30,897 nucleotides of DNA from a virus: the IMG/VR virus record IMGVR_UViG_3300025138_000203, positions 1 through 30,897 of that record; one strand, 5' to 3'. Position numbers and translations under genes: made by a program. Below the pieces are notes generated by a model. That model did not search any database and was not told the origin of the DNA. It saw only the letters and a program-made list of their open reading frames with translations. This document shows positions 25,680 through 30,780 of the stretch, piece by piece (the first letter of the stretch is position 1; each line of letters opens with the position of its first letter).

Positions 25680-25814
25680 CTACTTCTTCTTAGCGGTCTT
25701 AGCAGCGTCACGAAAGTTCTTATCAGAAGGTGCGCCCTTTGCGCCCTTCTTTCTCATCTTCTCACCACGTTTTCTTTTGGCGTGGATGTTGGCGTACAAG
25801 CCCTTATTCGCCAT
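25680..25814 (-). CDS. 44-aa very basic small protein
   Basis: Starts at the ATG at 25814 and stops at 25680. Sixteen of 44 residues are Lys or Arg. The beginning M-A-N-K-G-L-Y-A-N-I-H-A-K-R-K-R matches a tiny conserved protein I know from many marine phages; its function is not established. The start codon overlaps the stop of the next upstream basic gene (TGATG), which supports coupled translation. A role in nucleic acid binding or packaging is plausible from the charge but unproven. Confidence 0.75.
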   Translation of the reverse strand: MANKGLYANIHAKRKRGEKMRKKGAKGAPSDKNFRDAAKTAKKK

Positions 25815-25927
25815 CAGTAGCCTTTCTTTTTCGTCTTCATAGGCTTACCAGTTTTCTTGGCTTCTTTAGCAGCAGCCTTTTTACCAGCTTTCGTGTACGC
25901 AAATTTCTTTTTACCCACGGACGGCAT
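25814..25927 (-). CDS. 37-aa Lys-rich small protein
   Basis: ATG at 25927 with AAAGGAG nine bases upstream, a clear ribosome binding site that decides the start against a longer in-frame reading that would overlap the neighbouring gene. Fourteen of 37 residues are Lys. The pattern M-P-x-V-G-K-K-K-F-A-Y-T-K-x-G is shared by small proteins of many marine phages (from memory). It ends in a TGATG overlap with the 44-aa gene. Function unknown. Confidence 0.75.
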   Translation of the reverse strand: MPSVGKKKFAYTKAGKKAAAKEAKKTGKPMKTKKKGY

Positions 25928-25940
25928 GACGTAAACTCCT

Positions 25941-26204
25941 TTAACAATCCCAAGCGCGGCGGCTCCAATAGTTAGCCGACAATTTATTTGATTTACCTTT
26001 GATCCCACCACTGCGAGCGCAATAACTTTTCTTGCGTGAGGGCTGGTCTTTTTTGATGGACATATTAGCGTCACCAAATCTAATGATTTTTTCTTTCCCA
26101 TCGGCGCAAGCTTTGACTACGAATTTTTTGCCGCCGCTCGTCTGACGCCTCGGCTTATTGCAGGGCATATCTTTCTTGCTTATTTTCGATTTAGTCTTTG
26201 CCAT
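25941..26204 (-). CDS. 87-aa basic small protein, first gene of the minus-strand trio
   Basis: Begins M-A-K-T-K-S-K and includes K-K-F-V-V-K-A-C-A-D-G-K-E-K-I-I-R-F-G (residues about 26-44) and K-L-S-A-N-Y-W-S-R-R near the end, both hallmark segments of a conserved marine phage protein family of unknown function (DUF6321-like, from memory). Four Cys (15, 33, 62, 87) could bind a metal. An alternative start at 26168 (M-P-C-N-K-P-R-R) is possible; neither start has a strong ribosome binding site. The leader upstream holds a long G/C hairpin with a U-run. Confidence 0.7.
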   Translation of the reverse strand: MAKTKSKISKKDMPCNKPRRQTSGGKKFVVKACADGKEKIIRFGDANMSIKKDQPSRKKSYCARSGGIKGKSNKLSANYWSRRAWDC

Positions 26205-26304
26205 GCATTGCCAAAAATGGGGGGTAACAGAAAGAACATACAGAAATCTATTACCCCCCTGTAGTCTTGAAGGGAGAAAAGCGTAGTACCGAGGACGGAC
26301 TACA
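26205..26304 (-). promoter_or_regulatory. Possible attenuator-like leader of the basic protein operon
   Basis: Reading leftward from the predicted promoter at 26310-26338. The 5' segment TGTAGTCC (26297-26304) can pair with GG(T)ACTAC (26283-26290; six-base loop, one bulge) or with GACTACA (26260-26266), but not both. Next comes a perfect 9-bp stem GGGGGGTAA/TTACCCCCC (26219-26227 and 26251-26259) with a 23-base loop, followed by ATTTTTGG (26211-26218). The start codon is at 26202-26204. Such mutually exclusive pairings before a terminator-like hairpin are typical of attenuators and riboswitches. This is structural inference only. Confidence 0.45.
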
Positions 26305-26308
26305 TGCC

Positions 26309-26349
26309 CAACATATAACTATCAGTGTGTTCAGTCAAACTATATGTTG
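26309..26349 (-). promoter_or_regulatory. Leftward promoter spanned by a 9-bp inverted repeat
   Basis: On the minus strand: TTGACT (plus 26333-26338), 17 bases, TATGTT (26310-26315). The promoter sits inside a perfect inverted repeat CAACATATA (26309-26317) / TATATGTTG (26341-26349) with a 23-base loop; the left arm covers the -10. It probably drives the basic protein trio and could be an operator site. Confidence 0.5.
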
Positions 26350-26396
26350 TGTCAGTACATATATTTACCTAACGTTACTGCTGGCGTTGGGAAGTT

Positions 26397-26484
26397 GGTA
26401 CGCTCGGACTTCACTACTTGTCTCTACAGTGCCTTCCGCGAAGCGGAATGCTCTGTCTCGCTTACTTCGCTTGCCGAGCGTACC
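26397..26484. repeat. 88-bp two-tier inverted repeat (possible structured RNA or cruciform)
   Basis: Outer arms GGTACGCTCGG (26397-26407) and CCGAGCGTACC (26474-26484) are a perfect 11-bp pair. Centred within is TTCCGC (26434-26439) / GCGGAA (26443-26448), extendable with interruptions. A further hairpin CCTAACG (26368-26374) / CGTTGGG (26385-26391) lies just before it. The region shows no convincing gene; it is too unlike tRNA to be one. It may be a non-coding RNA, an origin element or a protein-binding cruciform. Confidence 0.55.
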
Positions 26485-26531
26485 AATAATTTTCATTTTG
26501 TCAACCCCCTGACACAACGTCTAGTGTGTAT

Positions 26532-26561
26532 TTGACAATACTTAAACACTGGTGTTATTAA
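26532..26561 (+). promoter_or_regulatory. Candidate promoter for the HTH/zinc protein gene
   Basis: TTGACA (26532-26537), 18 bases, TATTAA (26556-26561). Within the spacer is AACACTGGTGTT (26545-26556), a palindrome with 5-base arms and a 2-base gap, an operator-like arrangement. It lies 34 bases before the ATG at 26595. Confidence 0.5.
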
Positions 26562-26594
26562 AAAGACACAACTTTAAAAAATATGAGGTTATGA

Positions 26595-27047
26595 ATGGGG
26601 CATCCTTTAAGTTTGTCTGCTGACCAAGAAAAATATTTACGAGAAAATCATTTAAAAACTACATATGCAGAGATGTCACGAAACATCGGCGTATGCGTGG
26701 ACACACTTAAAAGAATGTTGGTCAGACTAGGGCTGCAAGAGTTCGATGGGGCTAAGTACCACATCAAAGAAAAACCAAAAACTTGGAGGCGACCTTGCAT
26801 CAACTGCAAGTCAACGACACCGCGACCAATAAACCAATACATGTGCAGCGAATGCAACGCAGTTACTGGAAGTTCGTTTGATGATTTCGTTTCTAATTGT
26901 TCGCACTCTACAACGGCAGAGAGCGCTTCTAATATGACTGACCTTTTGACGCACACTTTTGGAGCTGAGTTTGAAAGATGGTCTGAGCGAGACAAGTACG
27001 CAGAAAATTATGCTGAAGTATCGTTAGCGAGGGTAAAGATTGGGTAA
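26595..27047 (+). CDS. Helix-turn-helix plus zinc-binding protein
   Basis: 150 aa. Residues about 9-45 form a helix-turn-helix (L-S-A-D-Q-E-K-Y-L-R-E-N, then T-Y-A-E-M-S-R-N-I-G-V-C-V-D-T-L-K-R-M-L), and Cys68-x-x-Cys71 with Cys84-x-x-Cys87 form a likely zinc ribbon. This combination suits a DNA-binding regulator or a small packaging/replication protein. GAGG six bases before the ATG supports the start. It follows the inverted-repeat-rich region with a promoter at 26532 and overlaps the resolvase gene start by 8 bases. The C-terminal third is unlike anything I recognise. Confidence 0.65.
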   Translation: MGHPLSLSADQEKYLRENHLKTTYAEMSRNIGVCVDTLKRMLVRLGLQEFDGAKYHIKEKPKTWRRPCINCKSTTPRPINQYMCSECNAVTGSSFDDFVSNCSHSTTAESASNMTDLLTHTFGAEFERWSERDKYAENYAEVSLARVKIG

Positions 27048-27441
27048 TCGACAGAAAGCTAAAGGGGATGCTTACGAACGTGAGCTTGCCGCCTACCTTA
27101 ACGATGAGGTCTATGGGTATGAGCAATGTGGACGCGCTCCGCTATCTGGCGGTGGCTTCGTCGGCCTGTCAGGTGGCGCTGATCTCATTGGAACAACTGG
27201 ATTATTTGTTGAAGCTAAGCGAGTTGAGCGGCTGAGCTGGCGTGAAGCAGTCGCCCAAGCTGAACGCAACGCCACGACAACGAAAGCTCAAGAGACACCT
27301 ATCGTAGTCACACGTAAGAGCCGTGAAAAGACAGGCGACAGCCTAGTTGTGATGCGGCTTAACGAGTTCAATAAGTATTACAAAGCATGGCTACTAAGCG
27401 AAGGATATCGGACGATCCCTTCGGGGGGATCGGTAGAGTAG
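27040..27441 (+). CDS. Holliday junction resolvase-like PD-(D/E)XK nuclease
   Basis: 133 aa from a TTG start at 27040 (M-G-N-R-Q-K-A-K-G-D), which overlaps the previous gene by 8 bases; no ATG fits well. Nuclease residues: Glu13 in D-A-Y-E-R-E-L, Asp48 in G-G-A-D-L-I, and Glu58-x-Lys60 in F-V-E-A-K-R. This E, D, ExK spacing and small size match phage and archaeal resolvase-type endonucleases that process branched replication intermediates before packaging. The end of the gene contains a strong hairpin, CGATCCC (27413-27419) / GGGATCG (27426-27432), just before copy 3 of the TAGGGACGACT element. Its stop codon is the first part of that element. Confidence 0.75.
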   Translation: MGNRQKAKGDAYERELAAYLNDEVYGYEQCGRAPLSGGGFVGLSGGADLIGTTGLFVEAKRVERLSWREAVAQAERNATTTKAQETPIVVTRKSREKTGDSLVVMRLNEFNKYYKAWLLSEGYRTIPSGGSVE

Positions 27442-27456
27442 GGACGACTATTAGTT
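27439..27456 (+). promoter_or_regulatory. Repeated TAGGGACGACT element, copy 3 (candidate lysis promoter)
   Basis: TAGGGACGACT at 27439-27449, followed by ATTAG. It opens the 55-base leader of the lysis block, 58 bases before the ATG at 27497. A hairpin CTCATTGT (27470-27477) / ACAGTGAG (27481-27488) ends at the GAGG ribosome binding site (27486-27489), which could limit translation. The flanking stop codon and spacing match copy 1. Function is inferred. Confidence 0.5.
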
Positions 27457-27496
27457 ATCTGGGTATATGCTCATTGTAACACAGTGAGGGTACGAC

Positions 27497-27973
27497 ATGC
27501 TTGCCGAAACACTAGCGTTGGTATCCGCTGCAAATTCAGCCTACGCCACCGTTAAAAAATTTACGCAGAACGGCAAAGAAATCAGCGATATGGCTGCTGC
27601 TTTGGGTAAAATTATGACGGCAGAAGAAACGCTGTCGGCGCAGGGTAAGTCAAAATCAAAATCTATCTGGCGAAAAGCATTCGGAAAGAGCGGCGATAGC
27701 GTCGAGGAATTTATGGCGTTGGAAAAGTTAAACGAACAGAAGCGCGAATTAAAATCCATGATGCAGCTCTACGGACGAAGCGGAATGTGGGCTGACTATC
27801 AAAAGTGGTGCGGTCAAGAACGGATTAGAAAGAAACGAGAAGCTGAAGAGAAAGAAGCGGCTCGCATGGCGTTGATTAACGGTGGGATGTGGACGCTAGC
27901 AGCAGCAGTCTTCAGTGGATTAGTTTACCTGATGATCCGATGGGCGTTCGAAAACAAAGGGATATTCAGTTGA
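27497..27973 (+). CDS. Membrane protein with one C-terminal transmembrane helix
   Basis: 158 aa. The N terminus (M-L-A-E-T-L-A-L-V-S-A-A-N-S-A-Y) and middle are helical; a charged K/R/E-rich stretch (about 108-122) precedes one transmembrane helix at about 128-147 (W-T-L-A-A-A-V-F-S-G-L-V-Y-L). Similar proteins sit by the lysis genes in marine phages (memory), so it may be a holin-associated or tail-assembly membrane protein. It is the first gene of the lysis block and overlaps the next start in TGATG. Function is unproven. Confidence 0.65.
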   Translation: MLAETLALVSAANSAYATVKKFTQNGKEISDMAAALGKIMTAEETLSAQGKSKSKSIWRKAFGKSGDSVEEFMALEKLNEQKRELKSMMQLYGRSGMWADYQKWCGQERIRKKREAEEKEAARMALINGGMWTLAAAVFSGLVYLMIRWAFENKGIFS

Positions 27974-28197
27974 TGGAGTACCTAAATGAAATCATGCGTT
28001 GGATCGTAGCGCCAGTAACCGCATTCGTTTTTTTTATATATCAACGCCAGAACAAACATCACACCGACATCGCTGTCCTAAAGAGCGAGCTTAACTCTTA
28101 CAAGCTAGCCAACGATAGAGAGACTAAAGAGATGCGCCAGACAGTTCACCAGATATTCACGAAGCTCGACAACCTAGAACAATACCTTCGTAAGTGA
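27973..28197 (+). CDS. Small membrane protein with coiled-coil tail, possible holin
   Basis: 74 aa from the ATG at 27973 (TGATG overlap with the previous stop). A longer upstream start would overlap the previous gene heavily. One transmembrane helix at about 9-24 (W-I-V-A-P-V-T-A-F-V-F-F-I-Y) is followed by a basic patch and a coiled coil to the end. This single-TM plus charged helix design, in the position just before an endolysin block, suits a small holin or spanin-type partner; no family assignment is certain. Confidence 0.65.
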   Translation: MEYLNEIMRWIVAPVTAFVFFIYQRQNKHHTDIAVLKSELNSYKLANDRETKEMRQTVHQIFTKLDNLEQYLRK

Positions 28198-28577
28198 TCT
28201 ACAATATTCAGATCGGACGGCAAGGCGAGATGCTGGCTGCTAGCATCCTTGAGGGCTATGGTGTCTACACAACTCACGTTGACCTCCCAGAAGACGATCT
28301 TTGGGTAAAAACTCCGCACGACAAATTCTTTAAGGTGCAAGTCAAAAGTAGTTCGCGTCCTATTCTACATTCGTCACATCACACTTTACCTAAATACTCT
28401 TTCGCGCTTCACTCAATGAAAGGCTACACAGGCATCGTTATGTATGTAGCCATTGACGTAAAGATGATGATCGCTCGTTTAGGGACGACAGTTAAAACTA
28501 AGACAGTTAAATTAAAGCCAAGCGATTTCACACAGCAATCTCAAGATCGTTCTATACGAGAGGTATTCGAATTATGA
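28194..28577 (+). CDS. PD-(D/E)XK endonuclease-like protein
   Basis: 127 aa from a GTG at 28194, four-base overlap (GTGA) with the previous gene. The start region G-R-Q-G-E-M-L-A-A-S with Glu12, Asp34/Asp35 in P-E-D-D-L-W and the Q-V-K-S-S motif (Gln49, Lys51) give the nuclease fold signature GE, D, (Q/E)xK seen in small phage and intron-type endonucleases. Its place inside the lysis block is unusual. A near-copy of the repeated promoter-like element (TAGGGACGACA) lies near the 3' end of this gene, upstream of the endolysin. Confidence 0.7.
   Translation: MIYNIQIGRQGEMLAASILEGYGVYTTHVDLPEDDLWVKTPHDKFFKVQVKSSSRPILHSSHHTLPKYSFALHSMKGYTGIVMYVAIDVKMMIARLGTTVKTKTVKLKPSDFTQQSQDRSIREVFEL
28480..28497 (+). 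promoter_or_regulatory. Near-copy of the TAGGGACGACT element upstream of the endolysin
   Basis: TAGGGACGACA at 28480-28490 differs only in the last base. It lies in the coding frame (L-G-T-T) 94 bases before the endolysin ATG and could provide extra late transcription of the endolysin. The support is weaker than for the three intergenic copies. Confidence 0.35.
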
Positions 28578-29239
28578 AAGTCAACCGCATCATTGTCCAC
28601 TGTACTGCAACTCAACCTGATTGGATGGCTGACGGAAGTGCATCGGATCAGGTAGAAGCTGTGCGTCAGTGGCATTTAGACAAGGGCTGGTCAGATATTG
28701 GTTACCATCGTGTCATCTCAAGAGGTGGCGACGTAGCTCAAGGCCGCAAGTCTACGAAGCAAGGCGCTCACGTTAAGGGCCACAATAAAAATACTATTGG
28801 CATCGCATTGGTTGGCGGCTTCGGCTCTAGCGTTGACGACCAGCCTCTGAAAAATTTTACGCCAGAACAAATGAAAACTCTGAGCGATGAGATCTCAGCT
28901 ATAAAAAAAGTTCATGGCGACCACGTTACTGTTCACGGCCACAATGAGTTTGCGAACAAAGCCTGTCCTGGTTTTGACGTAGGTGATTGGCTTGACGGAA
29001 AGAAACAAGTGAAGGCTGTCGTTCAGCCCACTGCCCCACGCAAGAAGCCAACGCAATCAAAGACGGTAAAAGCGAGCGCCACTACTATGGTAGCTTCCGT
29101 TGGCTCTGCATTAACAACGCTAAGTGTGCTAGACAGCACCACGCAATACATCGTCCTTGGCTTTACAGGCGTAACTCTACTCGCTGGACTATATATATTA
29201 AGAGAACGCCTAAAGTCTTGGGCGGCTGGCTGGCATTGA
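28574..29239 (+). CDS. N-acetylmuramoyl-L-alanine amidase endolysin with C-terminal membrane helix
   Basis: 221 aa, an amidase_2/PGRP domain of the T7 lysozyme type. Zinc ligands match His9 (I-I-V-H-C-T-A-T), His121 (V-H-G-H-N) and Cys131 (N-K-A-C-P-G), with catalytic Tyr44 (G-Y-H-R) and Lys129. It cleaves the amide bond between the glycan strand and the stem peptide of peptidoglycan at lysis. After a basic Pro/Lys/Thr linker (about 150-168) one hydrophobic helix at about 191-209 could anchor it in the membrane, which is not usual for T7 lysozyme. It starts in ATGA overlap with the nuclease and ends in TGATG with the next gene. Confidence 0.9.
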   Translation: MKVNRIIVHCTATQPDWMADGSASDQVEAVRQWHLDKGWSDIGYHRVISRGGDVAQGRKSTKQGAHVKGHNKNTIGIALVGGFGSSVDDQPLKNFTPEQMKTLSDEISAIKKVHGDHVTVHGHNEFANKACPGFDVGDWLDGKKQVKAVVQPTAPRKKPTQSKTVKASATTMVASVGSALTTLSVLDSTTQYIVLGFTGVTLLAGLYILRERLKSWAAGWH

Positions 29240-29427
29240 TGTGGATCATAGCGCTCATATTATTTACTGGTGAGAGTTATAAGATTGCGTCTGATCAGAT
29301 GATTTATCAAACGCAAGAGATATGTGAGATGCAGAGAATTGATATGCTTTATTATCTACAAAGCACTGCACCAAAAGGCGGTGTTGTTTTGTCCAAGTGC
29401 GTCAACATGGAGAGGAATGAGGTTTAA
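29239..29427 (+). CDS. Small membrane protein in lysis cassette
   Basis: 62 aa from the ATG at 29239, which overlaps the endolysin stop (TGATG). A TTG at 29218 would extend it by seven residues inside the endolysin gene and is less likely. One N-terminal hydrophobic helix (W-I-I-A-L-I-L-F-T-G) is followed by a soluble part with two Cys, probably in the periplasm. It overlaps the Rz-like gene by one base. Its position fits a holin or antiholin-type protein, but no family motif is seen. Confidence 0.6.
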   Translation: MWIIALILFTGESYKIASDQMIYQTQEICEMQRIDMLYYLQSTAPKGGVVLSKCVNMERNEV

Positions 29428-29675
29428 TGTTCGGACTAATAAGTAGATTTCAACTCTATGCATATGCGTTAGCATCATTCGCCCTTGCAGTAGCTGGCGT
29501 GTATTTCATGGGCGCTCAGCGAGGACGCGCCAAACTTCAAGAAAAAATAACAGCAAAGCGACAAGAAGATTTTGCCGCAGCCGTGGAGATAGAACGTGAG
29601 ATTAACCAGATGGATGATACTACCCTTGCTGATCGCGCTAGCGAGTGGGTGCAGCGAGACGATAAAGGCGAGTAA
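29427..29675 (+). CDS. Rz-like inner membrane spanin (i-spanin)
   Basis: 82 aa. One N-terminal transmembrane helix (residues about 10-28, Y-A-Y-A-L-A-S-F-A-L-A-V-A-G-V) followed by a charged coiled coil (about 34-62), the classic i-spanin arrangement that bridges the periplasm during lysis. It starts in a TAATG overlap. A second frame within its 3' part encodes the partner lipoprotein, which is the diagnostic Rz/Rz1 overlap. Confidence 0.8.
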   Translation: MFGLISRFQLYAYALASFALAVAGVYFMGAQRGRAKLQEKITAKRQEDFAAAVEIEREINQMDDTTLADRASEWVQRDDKGE

Positions 29676-29808
29676 TTTTTGCGACGTTACCCACGACTTA
29701 AATTTCGGCAGTACAGCCACGCTCGACTACCTTATGGACAACGACAAGAAGTTGGTGCGCGGTATCGTTGGTCACAACGAAAAAAGAAAACTGTTATGCC
29801 CTAAGTAA
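29596..29808 (+). CDS. Rz1-like spanin lipoprotein (o-spanin), embedded in Rz
   Basis: 70 aa from a GTG at 29596, in a different frame and overlapping the Rz gene by 80 bases. A signal peptide (M-R-L-T-R-W-M-I-L-P-L-L-I-A-L) ends in the lipobox A-S-G-C with Cys19 as the lipidated residue. The mature part has Cys29, H-N near 60 and a Cys near the end, a pattern I recall in small phage lipoproteins. With the neighbouring Rz-like protein it would span the periplasm and fuse inner and outer membrane during lysis. Confidence 0.8.
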   Translation: MRLTRWMILPLLIALASGCSETIKASNFCDVTHDLNFGSTATLDYLMDNDKKLVRGIVGHNEKRKLLCPK

Positions 29809-29853
29809 AGTTTACGTTGCCTCAAATCCACACCAACACGTCACCTTGACTAG

Positions 29854-29892
29854 AATACTGTTGAGTAAAAAAACTTGACAGTATTTTTTTTT
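29854..29892 (+). terminator. Strong intrinsic terminator after the lysis genes
   Basis: AATACTGTTGAG (29854-29865) pairs with CTTGACAGTATT (29874-29885): 12 bp including two G-U wobbles, loop TAAAAAAA, followed by nine T (29884-29892). It sits 46 bases after the o-spanin stop and ends the lysis transcript. Confidence 0.85.
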
Positions 29893-30003
29893 GAGTAGTA
29901 AGCTATTGTTATTATGCAATATTCCACGTGTGAAGGTGTATAACTGTTATAACTGACACACCCCTACTTGACAACTTGTAACGTATTGGATACATCTAGT
30001 GGA
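29893..30003 (+). promoter_or_regulatory. Regulatory region upstream of the LuxR-type gene
   Basis: ATAACTG occurs at 29940-29946 and 29950-29956 around the palindrome GTTATAAC (29946-29953). TTGACA (29968-29973) with 17 bases to TACATC (29991-29996) is a candidate promoter; its -10 overlaps GATACATCT (29989-29997), which recurs in the palindrome at 30542-30557 after the gene. The spacing suggests self-regulation. Confidence 0.5.
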
Positions 30004-30046
30004 CAACTTTAACTCAACTATCACAACTCAGAAGGATCAATTTAAT

Positions 30047-30529
30047 ATGTTAAAGGACAGTATAGCGCGTGACTTGTCGCGCCTTGACGCTAAACAAGAT
30101 GTGATGATTTCCATGCTCACAGCCTTAATAGCACAGAACTCGGGGGGAATATCAGCTCCCCCAGATACCAAGTCTGACGAAATTGGTGACGCCACTACAG
30201 CAGAGATAGCTTTGCTTTGTTCGATGACACCCAAACAACACGCCGCAATGTTACTGTGTGTATCGGGTTGGTCGAACAAAGAGATGGCAGACCTGATGAA
30301 CGTCACAGACAACACCGTAAAGCAACATCTTCGCGCAGTTATGAAAACTCTAGGCGTTCGAACGAGAGGTCAGGTCGCACTTGCTGCGTCTGATATTCTT
30401 GGTCGCATGTCAGCCAGCGAGTACAAGAAGACAAGCGGCGGCTTTCCACCGACATGGGCAGTCGATGTTAATCCAGAGGACGATGAATACTATCCTCTCT
30501 ACGCCCCCGTCAGATCCACCAACGTTTAA
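30047..30529 (+). CDS. LuxR-type (GerE-like) helix-turn-helix regulator
   Basis: 160 aa from the ATG at 30047, which has AGAAGGA about ten bases upstream; a GTG at 29999 would add 16 residues but lacks a binding site and would lie at the predicted transcript start. A LuxR/GerE domain spans about residues 64-115 (M-T-P-K-Q-H-A-A-M-L-L-C-V-S-G-W-S-N-K-E-M-A, then V-T-D-N-T-V-K-Q-H-L). The N-terminal part is a helical segment, not a receiver or autoinducer domain. It lies between lysis genes and the integrase, so it may control lysis-lysogeny or integration. Confidence 0.8.
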   Translation: MLKDSIARDLSRLDAKQDVMISMLTALIAQNSGGISAPPDTKSDEIGDATTAEIALLCSMTPKQHAAMLLCVSGWSNKEMADLMNVTDNTVKQHLRAVMKTLGVRTRGQVALAASDILGRMSASEYKKTSGGFPPTWAVDVNPEDDEYYPLYAPVRSTNV

Positions 30530-30541
30530 CCCATAACTAAA

Positions 30542-30557
30542 CTCAGATACATCTGAG
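30542..30557. promoter_or_regulatory. Operator-like palindrome CTCAGATACATCTGAG
   Basis: Perfect 7-base arms with a two-base centre, 12 bases after the regulator stop. The core GATACATCT matches the copy at 29989-29997 before the regulator gene. It stands 12 bases before the next ATG. Confidence 0.6.
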
Positions 30558-30569
30558 AGGAAGAACAGG

Positions 30570-30764
30570 ATGAACTATAATAAACATAGAAAGGGTGGAG
30601 CGCTGGGATATAATTTCTCATTCCTCGCTAATTCGACCCTGCTCAGAGCCATGATTTTTAGCACGAAGAAGCGCCTCGGAAAAATTCAATCCGATTGGGT
30701 AGTAGGAGGCTGGTTGTCAGCCTTCTCCCCACTCGCCCCGCCATCACCCTCAACTGCAAATTAA
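30570..30764 (+). CDS. Doubtful 64-aa ORF before the integrase
   Basis: An ATG with AGAGGA nine bases upstream and the palindrome just before it, but the protein has a low-complexity Pro/Ser end and no recognised domain. A hairpin GGAGGCTG (30705-30712) / CAGCCTTC (30718-30725) lies inside. It may be a small regulator such as an excisionase-like protein, or non-coding. No evidence beyond the start signals. Confidence 0.3.
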   Translation: MNYNKHRKGGALGYNFSFLANSTLLRAMIFSTKKRLGKIQSDWVVGGWLSAFSPLAPPSPSTAN

Positions 30765-30780
30765 CACAAAGGAAAACCAC

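Noticed and set aside
26397-26484. tRNA or tmRNA gene
   Set aside because: The acceptor-like 11-bp stem is too long, and there is no T-loop GTTCRANNC or anticodon arm in the right place.
26267-26535. Plus-strand open frames of 63-81 codons in the inverted-repeat region
   Set aside because: They start with TTG or lack a ribosome binding site, run through strong inverted repeats, and have no protein-like composition.
30558-30780. attP core near the integrase
   Set aside because: No tRNA 3' end or paired core repeat can be seen with only one side available.
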